A stretch of 64,000 nucleotides of DNA from Micromonospora andamanensis (GCF_016863495.1 NZ_BOOZ01000003.1:186001-250000), one strand, 5' to 3'. Numbered from the stretch's first letter, positions 36,382-45,567 are shown. Numbers and translations are program-made. Notes: generated by a model not told the origin, from the sequence alone.

Positions 36382-37836
36382 ATGGCCGTCACCCCGTCCG
36401 GCGGATCTCTGCCGCCGTCGCCGTCCGTGCCCGCCGATCCAGGCGCGGGTGGTGGCGTACCCGGAATGCCACGACGCCGGCTCAGCTGGCGACGGGCGCT
36501 GGTGCTGACTGGGGTGATCATCCTGATCGCGGCCTGCGCGATCTTCATGCTCTTCACCCTCGGTACCAGCCTCGGCCCGGAGGCCCTGCTCGTCGGTACC
36601 GCCGCCGCGGTCCTGCCGGTCCCGGTGCTGGTGGCCTGTTTCCTCTGGCTCGACCGCTACGAACCCGAGCCGCTGAAGTACCTGGTCTTCTGCTTCGCCT
36701 GGGGCGCCTTCGTCTCCACAGCGGCGTCGCTGACGGTGAACGAGACAGCGGCCGGCTGGTTCGAGGACCAGGGCCTGCCCGTCGCGCTCACCGCCGTGCT
36801 GGTCGCGCCCTTCATCGAGGAACTGACAAAGACACTCGGCCCGATCCTGCTGCTGGTCTTCCGGCGGCGGGAATGGTCGGGCATCACCGACGGCCTCGTC
36901 TACTGCGGTCTCTCCGCGATCGGCTTCGCGATGGTGGAGAACATCCTCTACCTGGGTGGGTACGGATACGCAACGGGAGTCGAGCAGTACGGGCCGGCGA
37001 CCGGGGCGCAACAGGTGATCGCCATCTTCATCGTCCGGATCCTGCTCTTCGGGTTCGCCCACCCGTTGTTCACCTCGATGGCCGGTATCGGTCTCGGTAT
37101 CGCCGCCCGGTCGGCGGACCGCCGGGTGCGGTTCTTCGCCCCGGTCGCCGGGCTGCTGCTGGCGATGATGCTGCACGGGGCGTGGAACCTGCTGCCCACG
37201 CTGACCCAGGCCACCGGCGAGGTGCTGATCTCGCTCTTCGGCTTCGTTGGCGTGATGGTGCCGATCTTCTTCGGCATGGTCGGCCTGGCGGTCTGGCTGC
37301 GGGCCTGGGAGGGGCGGCTCACCGAACGGGTGCTGCCGGACTACGTCCGGGCCGGCTGGCTCACGCCACCGGAGGTGGCCGCGCTGAGCAGCCTCGGCCG
37401 GCGACACGCGGCCCGGGTGTGGGCCCGGCGGGTGGCCGGCGACGCCGGTCTACGGGCGATGCGCGGCTACCAGTTCGCGGCGACCCGGCTGGCGCTGCTT
37501 CGCGACGGTGCCACCCGGGGTCTGGACCGCCGCCCGGTCGACCGGGACCGGACGGCCCGGGAGGAACAGGAACTGTTGCACTCCATCGCCGCATACCGGT
37601 CGTACTTCGTCGGTCGGGACCCGCAGTCACCTGTCGGCGTCTGGGACGGGCACCGCTACCACCTGCGCTTCCCCGACGGTTCGCAGCGCCCGGTGGAGGC
37701 ACCCGAGGAGCCTGTGGTCCCGATCCCGGTGGTGCTCACTCCGCCGCCTCCGCCGCCCGCCTTTCCCGCTGGCTACGGCCAACCGGGCTGGTACGGGCCA
37801 CGGCCCGCCGCCCCCTGGCCGCCCGGTCACCGCTGA
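36382..37836 (+). CDS. PrsW-like intramembrane metalloprotease family protein
   Basis: 484 aa. Several TM helices carry the PrsW/CAAX-type motifs: FIEELTK (EExxK), FAMVENILYL, FAHPLFTSMAGIG and MMLHGAWN. These Glu and His residues form the presumed metal site. A 170-residue Pro-rich cytoplasmic tail ends in PPPPPPAFPAGYG-type repeats. In Bacillus PrsW cleaves an anti-sigma factor; the substrate here is unknown. ATG 36382 is preceded by TACGCT at 6 nt (leaderless pattern). Confidence 0.88.
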   Translation: MAVTPSGGSLPPSPSVPADPGAGGGVPGMPRRRLSWRRALVLTGVIILIAACAIFMLFTLGTSLGPEALLVGTAAAVLPVPVLVACFLWLDRYEPEPLKYLVFCFAWGAFVSTAASLTVNETAAGWFEDQGLPVALTAVLVAPFIEELTKTLGPILLLVFRRREWSGITDGLVYCGLSAIGFAMVENILYLGGYGYATGVEQYGPATGAQQVIAIFIVRILLFGFAHPLFTSMAGIGLGIAARSADRRVRFFAPVAGLLLAMMLHGAWNLLPTLTQATGEVLISLFGFVGVMVPIFFGMVGLAVWLRAWEGRLTERVLPDYVRAGWLTPPEVAALSSLGRRHAARVWARRVAGDAGLRAMRGYQFAATRLALLRDGATRGLDRRPVDRDRTAREEQELLHSIAAYRSYFVGRDPQSPVGVWDGHRYHLRFPDGSQRPVEAPEEPVVPIPVVLTPPPPPPAFPAGYGQPGWYGPRPAAPWPPGHR

Positions 37837-37844
37837 GCACCCGG

Positions 37845-37872
37845 TCCGCCCGCCCGTCACCGGGCGGGCGGA
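37845..37872. terminator. Bidirectional hairpin terminator
   Basis: TCCGCCCGCCCG pairs perfectly with CGGGCGGGCGGA across a TCAC loop, between the convergent PrsW-like gene and the 55-aa gene. Confidence 0.75.
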
Positions 37873-37874
37873 GC

Positions 37875-38042
37875 TCAGGTCATCAGGCTGGTGAGGAAGT
37901 CTCCGAGCCCCTGGGCCATCATCATCAGGGCCGCACCGATGGCCTTGAACATCTGCGCGGCGCCCTCCGGCCGGAACGCCATGAAGTAGATCAGGAACGC
38001 GAGGCTTCCCCAGGCCAGCACCTTCTTCACGAATACCGGCAT
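37875..38042 (-). CDS. Short 55-aa protein with an N-terminal hydrophobic helix
   Basis: 55 aa: MPVFVKKVLAWGSLAFLIYF, then PEGAAQMFKAIGAALMMMAQ and DFLTSLMT. One N-terminal transmembrane helix and one amphipathic helix rich in Met. ATG 38042 has GGAGGG at about 5 nt. The terminator at 37845 follows directly and is shared with the opposite gene. Similar small actinobacterial membrane proteins of unknown role exist. I support it from coding sense and the ribosome site, not from a family name. Confidence 0.68.
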   Translation of the reverse strand: MPVFVKKVLAWGSLAFLIYFMAFRPEGAAQMFKAIGAALMMMAQGLGDFLTSLMT

Positions 38043-38129
38043 CGTCCCTCCCCAGGCCGGTGGTGCGGCTGGCTTCCCGTCGGGGAGCGCGGCAAACGAC
38101 GCGTGGGCCGGTCGAGGGTCGCGGAACTG

Positions 38130-38468
38130 TCAGAGGTAGAGACCTGTCGCGTTCTCCTCGATCCGCTCGGCGGCCACCGCGTGTACGTCGCGTTCCCGCA
38201 GCAGCACGTAGCCGCGGCCGTGCAACTCGACCTCGGAGCGGTCGTCGGGGTCGAAGAGCACCCGGTCGCCGGAGACGATGGATCGTACGTTGGGGCCGAC
38301 GCCGACGGCCGTGGCCCACGCCAGGCGTTTGCCCACGGCCGCGGTGGCGGGAATCACGATGCCGGCGCTGGAACGCCGCTCGCCGTCGCTGCCCTCCATC
38401 CGCACCAGCACGCGGTCGTGCAGCAGCCGGATGGGCAGGCCGGTGTCGAGGTTCGGGTCGGCTGTCAC
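38130..38468 (-). CDS. Divergent GroES-family co-chaperonin
   Basis: 112 aa, longer than the usual about 97-102. The GroES core is visible: LPIRLLHDRVLVRMEG, ERRSSAGIVIPATA (mobile loop end), VGVGPNV, GDRVLFDPDDRSEVELHGRGYVLLRERDV. It carries a C-terminal extension AAERIEENATGLYL. The strict GGI/VL mobile-loop tip is altered to SSAGIVIP. No groEL adjoins. It may serve the groEL at 24946 or a specialised role. GTG 38468 has TAGCGT 7 nt upstream, a leaderless pattern. Confidence 0.83.
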   Translation of the reverse strand: MTADPNLDTGLPIRLLHDRVLVRMEGSDGERRSSAGIVIPATAAVGKRLAWATAVGVGPNVRSIVSGDRVLFDPDDRSEVELHGRGYVLLRERDVHAVAAERIEENATGLYL

Positions 38469-38635
38469 GCCGCAGACGCTACCGTGTCGTTCTCCGCCGG
38501 CCGTCGGTGGTCATCGGGTTAGCGCACCGGTCGGTGGGGCACTGTGGGTGACGAATTCGTCCTACCGTTGCCTGGTCGGGCGTATCCTGTCCGACCTGAC
38601 GCAGTGCGCGGGCCGAGATCTGCCGGGAGGTGCGC

Positions 38636-39934
38636 TTGAGCCGCTTCGAGCGGATACGCGGACGGCTGCGTCGCGCGTACGAGTCGGGCCGGGAATCGGT
38701 CCGAGCGGGTCGCCGGACACCGCCCGACGCCCCGGAGCCGGCCAGCGTGGCCTCCCCGTCGAGCCCCGGGCCGGCGGCACCGCCGGCGGCAACGGTGGTC
38801 GGTGCCGAACCGCCCACCCCGGTGCACAACTCCACCTCCAGCCGCGACGACGCCGACGTGCCGCACGCGCTGCGGATCGCCGCCGCCTGGTGTTGGCGAC
38901 TGATCGTCATCGGCATCGTCTTCTGGGCGCTGCTGAAGCTCGTCGGCACGATCAGCATCGTGATCATTCCGTTGGCCGTGGCGCTCCTGCTGTCGGCGCT
39001 GCTGGCACCCGCCGTCGGCTGGCTGCTCCGGGCCCGCCTGCCGAGATCGCTGGCGACCGCGGTGGTGCTGGTCACCGGGCTGGCCGCGGTGATCGGCACG
39101 CTCACCCTGGTGGTCAACGAGTTCATCAAGGGCGTCCCGGAACTGACCGCGAAGTCGACCCAGGGTCTGCAACAGATCCAGGACTGGCTCAAGACCGGGC
39201 CGCTGCACCTGTCGGACAACGACCTCGACAGGTACATCGAGGAGACCCAGCAGTGGGTCAACAACAACACCGAGCGGTTCACCAGCGGTGCCCTCTCCAC
39301 CGCAGCCACCCTCGCCGAGGTGCTGACCGGCACCGTGCTTGTCCTCTTCGCCACCTTCTTCTTCCTGCGCGACGGCAACATGATCTGGCGTTTCCTGGTC
39401 CGGCTGCTGCCGGTCGCCGCGCGTTGGAAGGTCGACGACGCCGGGCGGGCCGCCTGGGCGACGCTTGTCGCCTACGTTCGGGCGACAGTGCTTGTCGCCT
39501 TCATCGACGCCGTCGGCATCGGCATCTTCCTGGTGATCTTCGACATCCCGTTCGCCTTCCCGCTGGCGGCCCTGGTCTTCCTCGGCGCGTTCATCCCGAT
39601 CGTCGGCGCGACCCTCTCCGGAGGCGTGGCGGTCCTTGTGGCGCTCGTCGACAGCGGCCCGGTGACCGCATTGATCATCCTTGGCGTGGTGATCGGCGTG
39701 CAGCAGGTGGAGGGGCACGTCCTCCAGCCGCTGATCATGGGCAGGGCGGTCGCCATCCATCCGCTCGCAGTGATCATCGGTCTGGCGGCCGGTGTGGTGC
39801 TCGCCGGGATCACCGGCGCGTTGGTGGCCGTGCCCATCATCGCGGTGCTCAACACCGCGGTCCGTCGCCTCGCCGCCCGGCGCGTCCCGGACACCCCGCC
39901 CGACGCCGTCGTCGTCGCCTCCCGGGCGCCCTGA
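38636..39934 (+). CDS. AI-2E family transporter-like membrane protein
   Basis: 432 aa. Cytoplasmic N-terminus of 70 residues with a basic start and a Pro/Ala linker. Then a PerM/AI-2E fold: TMs near 85-105, 110-130, 140-165, 235-260, and a cluster between 290 and 410, with the signature ALVFLGAFIPIVGATLSG and GHVLQPLIMGRAVAIHPLAVI. The family moves autoinducer-2, indole-like compounds or Na+/H+; the cargo here is unknown. TTG 38636 follows GGGAGG at 5 nt; GTG 38630 would overlap that site. Confidence 0.9.
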   Translation: MSRFERIRGRLRRAYESGRESVRAGRRTPPDAPEPASVASPSSPGPAAPPAATVVGAEPPTPVHNSTSSRDDADVPHALRIAAAWCWRLIVIGIVFWALLKLVGTISIVIIPLAVALLLSALLAPAVGWLLRARLPRSLATAVVLVTGLAAVIGTLTLVVNEFIKGVPELTAKSTQGLQQIQDWLKTGPLHLSDNDLDRYIEETQQWVNNNTERFTSGALSTAATLAEVLTGTVLVLFATFFFLRDGNMIWRFLVRLLPVAARWKVDDAGRAAWATLVAYVRATVLVAFIDAVGIGIFLVIFDIPFAFPLAALVFLGAFIPIVGATLSGGVAVLVALVDSGPVTALIILGVVIGVQQVEGHVLQPLIMGRAVAIHPLAVIIGLAAGVVLAGITGALVAVPIIAVLNTAVRRLAARRVPDTPPDAVVVASRAP

Positions 39935-39989
39935 CCCCGCTGCGCGGCCACGCCGCGACAGCGGTGGCCGGCGGCGGCACTGGGACGAC

Positions 39990-42137
39990 TCAGCTCGCCG
40001 CCAGGCGGGTCAGCGCGCCCCGGGCCACCTCTGGGCGGGTCGTGTACCAGAACGGCGGCAGCGAGCGGCGCAGGAACGAGCCGTAGCTGCGGGCCGTCTC
40101 CAGCCGGGAGTCGAGCACCGCCACTACGCCCCGGTCCCCGTTCGCCCGGATCAACCGGCCCACGCCCTGGGCCAACCGCACCGCGGCGATCGGGACGCTC
40201 ACCGCCGCGAAGCCGGAGCCACCCTGCGCGTCGACAGCCGCCGCCCGAGCCGCCGCGAGCGGTTCGTCGGGGCGCGGGAAGGGCAGCCTGTCGATCACCA
40301 CGAGCTGGCACGAATCACCCGGCACGTCGACGCCCTGCCACAGCGACATCACCCCGAACAGACAGCTCGATCGTTCCTCCCGGAAGCGCCGGACCAGCAG
40401 CGGCAGCGCCTCCTCGCCCTGGAGCAGCACCGGCAGGTCGGTCCGGGCGCGCAGCAGCTCCGCCGCCTGCTGCGCGGCCCGTCGGGAGGAGAAGAGCCCG
40501 AGCGTACGACCGCCGAGCGCGGTGACAAGCGCGAGCAGTTCCTCCCCGGCGGCCTCGGGCAGCCCGGAGGCCGCCGGGCGGGGCAGGTGGGCGGCCACGT
40601 AGAGGATGCCCTGCCGGGGGTAGTCGAACGGCGAGCCGACGTCCAGCGAACGCCAGCCGAGCCCGGAGTCGGTCAACCCGTCGGCGGGGTCCGGCGGGGT
40701 CGGTGCCGTAGCACCCGCCGCATCGTCCGGCGTGGCGCGCCGGGTGGCCGCGGCCAGGGCGCTGGCGGCCGGCGACGGTGGGCCGGGTGGTGGCGAGTCG
40801 AGACCCAGGGCCCGGGCCACCGTGTCGAACCGCCCGCCCAGCGCGAGGGTGGCCGAGGTGGCCACCACGGTCCGCTCGTCGTAGAGGTGGGTGGCCAGGG
40901 TGCCGGCGACCGACAGCGGCGCGACCACGAGCGCCCGCCGCCCGGTGACGTCGTTGCGCTCCACCCAGGCCACGTCGTGCTCGGCTTCCTCCAGCAGTCG
41001 CTGGGCGGTGGTGGACAGCTCGTCGAGAACGGCCTTGGCCTGCTGCTTGCGTACCAGGTCGGGGTCGTCGGCCTTGACGTCGCCGATGCTGTCCAGGGCG
41101 GTACGGGTGGCGGCGTCCAACAGCGTGCACGCCTCCCGCAGCGGGCCGGGCAGCCCGCTGGTGATCCGCCCGACAGGTGCCTCGGCCAGGCCGACCGCCA
41201 GGGCGTCACCGGACGCGGTCAACGCCTCGGCCGTCTCCGGCCGCAGCAGTGGACGGGCCCGCCGGGCGGACCTGTCGATCAGCTCCGGGGTCAGCTCCGC
41301 CTGGGCCGCCGAGGAGACCCGGTCGGCCAGCTCGTGGGCCTCGTCGACGACGAGCAGCCGGTGCGGCGGAACGATGTGGCGTCCGGCGAGCATGTCGACC
41401 GCGAGCAGGCTGTGGTTCGTCACCACGATGTCCGCCTCCCGGGCCCGGGCCCGGGACGCCTCGGCGAAGCACTCCGCGCCGTACGGGCAGCGGGAGGCGC
41501 CGACGCACTCGCGGGCCGGCATGGAGACCAGCCGCCACGTCTGGTCGTCGACGCCCGGGTCCAACTCGTCGCGGTCACCGGTGTCGGTCTCCAGGGCCCA
41601 GTCCCGCAGGCGCTGGACCTGCTTGCCCAACCGGCCGGCCGCACCGAGCCAGCGCGTGCCACCGGGACTCTCGGCCGGGGCGTCGAAGAGCGTGTCCTCC
41701 GGTTCGTCCGCCGTGGAGTTCTCCAGCCGGGCCAGGCAGAGGTAGTGGTGCCGGCCCTTCAGGACGGCGAACGTGGGGCGTCGGCCGAGCAACGGTTCGA
41801 CGGCGTCGGCCAACCGGGGCAGGTCGTGCTCCACCAGTTGAGACTGCAACGCCAGGGTGGCGGTGGAGACCACCACCGGACCGTCCACGGTCAACGCCGG
41901 GGCGAGGTACGCCAGCGACTTGCCGGTACCCGTGCCGGCCTGCACCAGAAGGTGGTCACCGGTGCGGACGCACTCCTCGATCGCGGTGGCCATCCGCTGC
42001 TGGCCCGGCCGAGCCGTACCGCCCGGCACCGCTCCGACCGCGGCTGACAACAGCTCGGCTCCGCCGGGCCGGTCGCCTCGCCGGCGTGCCTTGCCGCGGG
42101 TGGTGCCGGTGCCGGTGGCGGTGCGGGGCGGAGTCAC
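39990..42137 (-). CDS. DinG/XPD-type ATP-dependent DNA helicase
   Basis: 715 aa. Superfamily 2 helicase: Walker A QAGTGTGKSLAYL, TATLALQSQ, DEAH box LLVVDEAHELADR, VATSATLALGG (motif III), GLFSSRRAAQQAAELL (IV), and the C-terminal RLAQGVGRLIRA (VI). Cys residues in HYLCLARL and CVGASRCPYGAEC fit the DinG/XPD iron-sulfur cluster that splits DNA strands. It acts at stalled forks, D-loops or R-loops. GTG 42137 has TACCGT at 6 nt (leaderless pattern), and the open frame upstream of it is not used. It is divergent from DUF402. Confidence 0.93.
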   Translation of the reverse strand: MTPPRTATGTGTTRGKARRRGDRPGGAELLSAAVGAVPGGTARPGQQRMATAIEECVRTGDHLLVQAGTGTGKSLAYLAPALTVDGPVVVSTATLALQSQLVEHDLPRLADAVEPLLGRRPTFAVLKGRHHYLCLARLENSTADEPEDTLFDAPAESPGGTRWLGAAGRLGKQVQRLRDWALETDTGDRDELDPGVDDQTWRLVSMPARECVGASRCPYGAECFAEASRARAREADIVVTNHSLLAVDMLAGRHIVPPHRLLVVDEAHELADRVSSAAQAELTPELIDRSARRARPLLRPETAEALTASGDALAVGLAEAPVGRITSGLPGPLREACTLLDAATRTALDSIGDVKADDPDLVRKQQAKAVLDELSTTAQRLLEEAEHDVAWVERNDVTGRRALVVAPLSVAGTLATHLYDERTVVATSATLALGGRFDTVARALGLDSPPPGPPSPAASALAAATRRATPDDAAGATAPTPPDPADGLTDSGLGWRSLDVGSPFDYPRQGILYVAAHLPRPAASGLPEAAGEELLALVTALGGRTLGLFSSRRAAQQAAELLRARTDLPVLLQGEEALPLLVRRFREERSSCLFGVMSLWQGVDVPGDSCQLVVIDRLPFPRPDEPLAAARAAAVDAQGGSGFAAVSVPIAAVRLAQGVGRLIRANGDRGVVAVLDSRLETARSYGSFLRRSLPPFWYTTRPEVARGALTRLAAS

Positions 42138-42276
42138 CGTGGCACGGTACCCGCCGGGGCGGACGTGGTCGGTACCGAACAGCCGTGTCGTGGTGGCACC
42201 GAACGGAAAACACGGCCACGTCGTCCGGTAACTTCCCGACGGCGACGCCTGGGCGGAATCGGCTAGGGTGCGACTC

Positions 42277-42783
42277 ATGCCGAGCGACGTGATCCGGGTG
42301 ATCTACCGCAAGTTCGACGGCAGCGCCCACCGCGACTACCCGGCCCGCCGGCTGGCCGAGGACGACCTCGGCATCTGGCTCGGCGTGTCGGCCGGCACCA
42401 GCTCGGTCTACCACGGCCGACCGTCGGTCGAGCAGATTCCCTTCGTGCTGCTGGTGCCGCACCACGCCTGGTGGACGGGCATGTTCAACCCGCCGCCGCG
42501 CACCAGCGAGGTCTACTGCGACATCGCCAGCCCGGCCCGCTGGGAGGGTGAGGACACCGTCCACCTGATCGACCTCGACCTGGACGTGGTGAGGCGTCGC
42601 GAGACCGGCCTGGTCGAGCTGCGCGACGAGGACGAGTTCACCGAGCACCGGGCCCGGTTCGGGTACCCGGACGACCTGGTGGCGGAGGCCGAGGCGGCGG
42701 CCCGCTGGCTGCTCGGCGCGCTCGGCGACGGCACGGAGCCGTTCGCCACCTCGTACCGCAAGTGGTTGGCCCTGGTGGTCTGA
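42277..42783 (+). CDS. DUF402 domain protein (nucleoside-diphosphate phosphatase-like)
   Basis: 168 aa. DUF402 landmarks: IYRKFDGSAHRDYPAR, LAEDDLGIWLGV, HHAWWTGMFNPPPRTSEVYCDI, YRKWLA. The family includes FomD and Ntdp, nucleotide phosphatases or pyrophosphatases; this one may hydrolyse nucleotide or nucleoside diphosphates. ATG 42277 has TAGGGT at 7 nt upstream (leaderless pattern). It stands 84 nt before ppk2 on the same strand, a linked-metabolism hint only. Confidence 0.86.
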   Translation: MPSDVIRVIYRKFDGSAHRDYPARRLAEDDLGIWLGVSAGTSSVYHGRPSVEQIPFVLLVPHHAWWTGMFNPPPRTSEVYCDIASPARWEGEDTVHLIDLDLDVVRRRETGLVELRDEDEFTEHRARFGYPDDLVAEAEAAARWLLGALGDGTEPFATSYRKWLALVV

Positions 42784-42867
42784 CCGCCTCCCCACAGCGT
42801 CGACCCCAACCGGGGCACGACGCGGCGTCGGCGCGCGGACCGACGGCCTGCGGGTGATGATGCTCCG

Positions 42868-43800
42868 ATGGTGGACGACTGTGGCTTTGACGTGGTGGCG
42901 CCGACCGGCGGCGCGGTACGCGACAGGCTCCGGGTGCCGCCCGGTGGACCTGTCGACCTCGCGGCGATCGACACCCGCTCGACTCCGGGGCTGCCCGGCA
43001 TCGAGGTGACCGGACCCGATCGCAAGAACTGGGCCCGCCGGCAGGTCGCCCGGCTGGGCGCGGGGCTGGCCGGCCGGCAGGAGATGCTGTTCGCCGGTGC
43101 CAAGGCCGACCCCGGCGTCGGGCGGCGGGTGCTGCTGGTGCTTCAGGCGATGGACTGCGGTGGCAAGGACGGCACGGTCAAGCGGGTGGTCGGGGCGATG
43201 AACCCGCTCGGCGTGCACATCCGGGCGTTCGGCCCGCCGACTGCCGAGGAACTGCGGCACCACTTCCTGTGGCGGATCCGCCGGGCCCTGCCACCGCCGG
43301 GCCACCTGGGGGTCTTCAACCGCTCGCACTACGAGGACGTGCTGGTGCCCCGGGTCCAGGAGCGGGCTCCGGAGGACGTCTGGCGGCCCCGGTACGCGGA
43401 GATCGACGAGTTCGAGCGGGAGTTGACCGACGCCGGGGTGGTGGTGGTCAAGGTCTTCCTGCACATCTCCAAGGCCGAGCAGGCGCGGCGGCTGCTGGCC
43501 CGCCTGGACGATCCGACGAAGCACTGGAAGTACCACCCGTCGGACGTCGATGCCCGGGCCCGTTGGGACGACTACCAGGCCGCGTACGCCGAGGTCCTGG
43601 CCAGGTGCGGTACGGATCTGGTGCCGTGGTACGTGGTACCGGCCGACCGCAAGTGGTACCGGGACTGGGCGGTGGCGCACCTGCTGAATGAGACGTTCGA
43701 CACTCTTGATCTGGGGTATCCGCCAGCCGACTTCGACATCGAGCGGGAACGGGAGCGGCTGCTGGGAACCACGGGGCCGGTGAAGGTGAACGGAAGTTGA
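42868..43800 (+). CDS. ppk2: Polyphosphate kinase 2 family protein
   Basis: 310 aa. PPK2 core: VLLVLQAMDCGGKDGTVKRV (Walker A-like GGKDG), LGVHIRAFGPPTAEELRHHFLWRI, GHLGVFNRSHYEDVLVPRV (Walker B-like), FLHISKAEQARRLLARLDD, and KHWKYHPSDVDARARWDDY. It interconverts polyphosphate and nucleoside phosphates; the class (ADP- or AMP-directed) cannot be set. ATG 42868 chosen. Its 3' end contains a PHO-box-like repeat that serves the next genes, and a phosphate transporter follows. Confidence 0.92.
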   Translation: MVDDCGFDVVAPTGGAVRDRLRVPPGGPVDLAAIDTRSTPGLPGIEVTGPDRKNWARRQVARLGAGLAGRQEMLFAGAKADPGVGRRVLLVLQAMDCGGKDGTVKRVVGAMNPLGVHIRAFGPPTAEELRHHFLWRIRRALPPPGHLGVFNRSHYEDVLVPRVQERAPEDVWRPRYAEIDEFERELTDAGVVVVKVFLHISKAEQARRLLARLDDPTKHWKYHPSDVDARARWDDYQAAYAEVLARCGTDLVPWYVVPADRKWYRDWAVAHLLNETFDTLDLGYPPADFDIERERERLLGTTGPVKVNGS

Positions 43801-43817
43801 ACGAGCGGTGAATGCGA
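43785..43817 (-). promoter_or_regulatory. PHO box-like 11-bp direct repeats (PhoP site) before the DUF47-pit operon
   Basis: On the plus strand three units lie exactly 11 nt apart: GGTGAACGGAA, GTTGAACGAGC, GGTGAATGCGA. Read on the minus strand these are the GTTCACC-type repeats that PhoP binds in Streptomyces. An extra GGTGAA precedes them at 43779. The block covers the last codons of ppk2 and ends about 115 bp before the DUF47 gene. TAGCAT at 43862-43867 is a possible -10. Confidence 0.7.
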
Positions 43818-43931
43818 TCTGGCCAGGGGTGGGCCGGCGAATCGCCGATCTGACGGTTCCCTAGCATTCCCTCAGCAGGGCGCCGAGCGGCGGCTGCCAC
43901 CCCTTCCACCCGACACGACGAGGTCCGTGCT

Positions 43932-44558
43932 GTGAGGTTTTCCTTCCGCCCCAACGAGGGCGCTTTCTACGAGCTCTTCACCAGGGCCGCGCAGAACCTG
44001 GTCCGGGGTACCGAGCTGCTCAACGAGCTTGCCCTGCCCGATGTCGAGGTGCAGTCGGTGAGCGAACGGCTCACCGAGGTGGAGCACGACAGCGACCAGA
44101 TCACCCACGAGCTGTACAAGAAGATCAACTCCACCTTCGTCACCCCCTTCGACCGGGAGGACATCTACCGGCTCGGCTCTCTGCTCGACGACGTGATGGA
44201 CCACCTGGAGGCGGTGGGCAACCTGCTCTACCTCTACGGGCTGACCAAGCTGCCGTCGTTGCCACGGGAGATGCACGAGCTGGTGCACGTGCTCGACCAG
44301 CAGGCGAAGCTGACCGCGGACGCGATGCCCCGGTTGAAGTCGATGAAGGATCTCGAGGACTACTGGATCGAGATCAACCGGCTGGAGAACGACGGTGACC
44401 AGGCCTATCGGATGCTGCTGGTGCGGCTGTTCTCCGGTGAGTACGACGCGTTGACCGTGCTGAAGATGAAGGAGGTCGCCGACGAGCTGGAGGCCGCCTG
44501 CGACGCCTTCGAGCACGTCGCCAACACCGTCGAGACCATCGCGGTCAAGGAGTCCTGA
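43932..44558 (+). CDS. DUF47/PhoU-like phosphate transport regulator
   Basis: 208 aa, all-helical. RFSFRPNEGAFYELFTRAAQNL at the start, LTEVEHDSDQITHELYKKINSTFVTPFDREDIY (the conserved acidic D/E-x3-D type metal motif), and NRLENDGDQAYRMLLVRLF. DUF47 proteins commonly sit before pit genes and control the transporter. GTG 43932. The pit start is 4 nt past the stop, so they form one operon behind the PHO-box-like repeats. Confidence 0.93.
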   Translation: MRFSFRPNEGAFYELFTRAAQNLVRGTELLNELALPDVEVQSVSERLTEVEHDSDQITHELYKKINSTFVTPFDREDIYRLGSLLDDVMDHLEAVGNLLYLYGLTKLPSLPREMHELVHVLDQQAKLTADAMPRLKSMKDLEDYWIEINRLENDGDQAYRMLLVRLFSGEYDALTVLKMKEVADELEAACDAFEHVANTVETIAVKES

Positions 44559-44562
44559 GCCT

Positions 44563-45567
44563 GTGAGTCCCGAGCTCATCGCCGTGCTGGCGGTGATCGG
44601 GGTGGCCCTGGTGTTCGACTACACCAACGGCTTCCACGATGCCGCCAACGCGATCGCGACAAGCATCTCCACCCGGGCGCTGACACCACGGGTCGCCCTG
44701 GCCATGGCGGCGGTCGGCAACTTCATCGGCGCCCACTTCGGTGCCGAGGTGGCCAAGACCGTCGGCAGCGGCCTGGTCGAGCTGCCCACAGGTGTCTCCA
44801 GCCTCGGCATCGTCTTCGCCGGGGTGATCGGCGCGATCACCTGGAACATCATCACCTGGTACTTCGGCCTGCCCTCGTCGTCCTCGCACGCCCTGATCGG
44901 CGGCCTGGTCGGCTCGACGGTCGCCGCCTCCGGGACGGTGCTCTGGACCGGCATCGGGGAGAGCGTGATCATCCCGATGATCCTGTCGCCGATGGTCGGC
45001 TTCATCCTCGGCTACATCGTGATGGTCGCGGTGCAGTGGATCTTCCGGAACGGGCACCCGGGCAAGCTGAACCGGGGCTTCCGCTGGGCCCAGACCGCCT
45101 CGGCGGCGGCCATGTCGGTCGGCCACGGCATGCAGGACGCCGCCAAGACCATCGGCATCGTGGTGCTGGCCCTCTTCGTCGGTGGCTTCCAGGACGACGC
45201 GACGTACATCCCGGAGTGGGCGTTCTGGACCTCGGCGGCGGTGCTGGCTGCCGGCACCTACGCCGGTGGTTGGCGGATCATCCGCACCCTGGGCCGGAAG
45301 ATCATCGACCTGCGTCCACCGGAGGGCTTCGCGGCCGAGACGGTGGCCAGCGGCGTGCTCTACTTCAACGCCCTGGTGCTCGGCGCGCCGATCTCGACCA
45401 CCCACACGATCACCTCGGCGATCATGGGTGTGGGTGCCACCAAGCGGCTCTCCGCCGTGCGATGGGGTGTGGCCGGCAACATCATCGGAGCCTGGATCCT
45501 GACCTTCCCCGCCGCCGGCTCGATCGGCGCCCTGATGTACTTCCTGGTTCGTCCGCTGTTCAGCTGA
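44563..45567 (+). CDS. pit: Inorganic phosphate transporter, Pit family
   Basis: 334 aa, about ten TM helices. PiT signatures: FDYTNGFHDAANAIATSISTR at the N-terminus and VLGAPISTTHTITSAIMGVG in the second half, plus GLPSSSSHALIGGLVG. Takes up phosphate (with metal) by proton symport across the cytoplasmic membrane. GTG 44563 is 4 nt after the DUF47 stop. A strong hairpin follows. Phosphate starvation control through the PHO-box-like repeat is inferred. Confidence 0.96.
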   Translation: MSPELIAVLAVIGVALVFDYTNGFHDAANAIATSISTRALTPRVALAMAAVGNFIGAHFGAEVAKTVGSGLVELPTGVSSLGIVFAGVIGAITWNIITWYFGLPSSSSHALIGGLVGSTVAASGTVLWTGIGESVIIPMILSPMVGFILGYIVMVAVQWIFRNGHPGKLNRGFRWAQTASAAAMSVGHGMQDAAKTIGIVVLALFVGGFQDDATYIPEWAFWTSAAVLAAGTYAGGWRIIRTLGRKIIDLRPPEGFAAETVASGVLYFNALVLGAPISTTHTITSAIMGVGATKRLSAVRWGVAGNIIGAWILTFPAAGSIGALMYFLVRPLFS

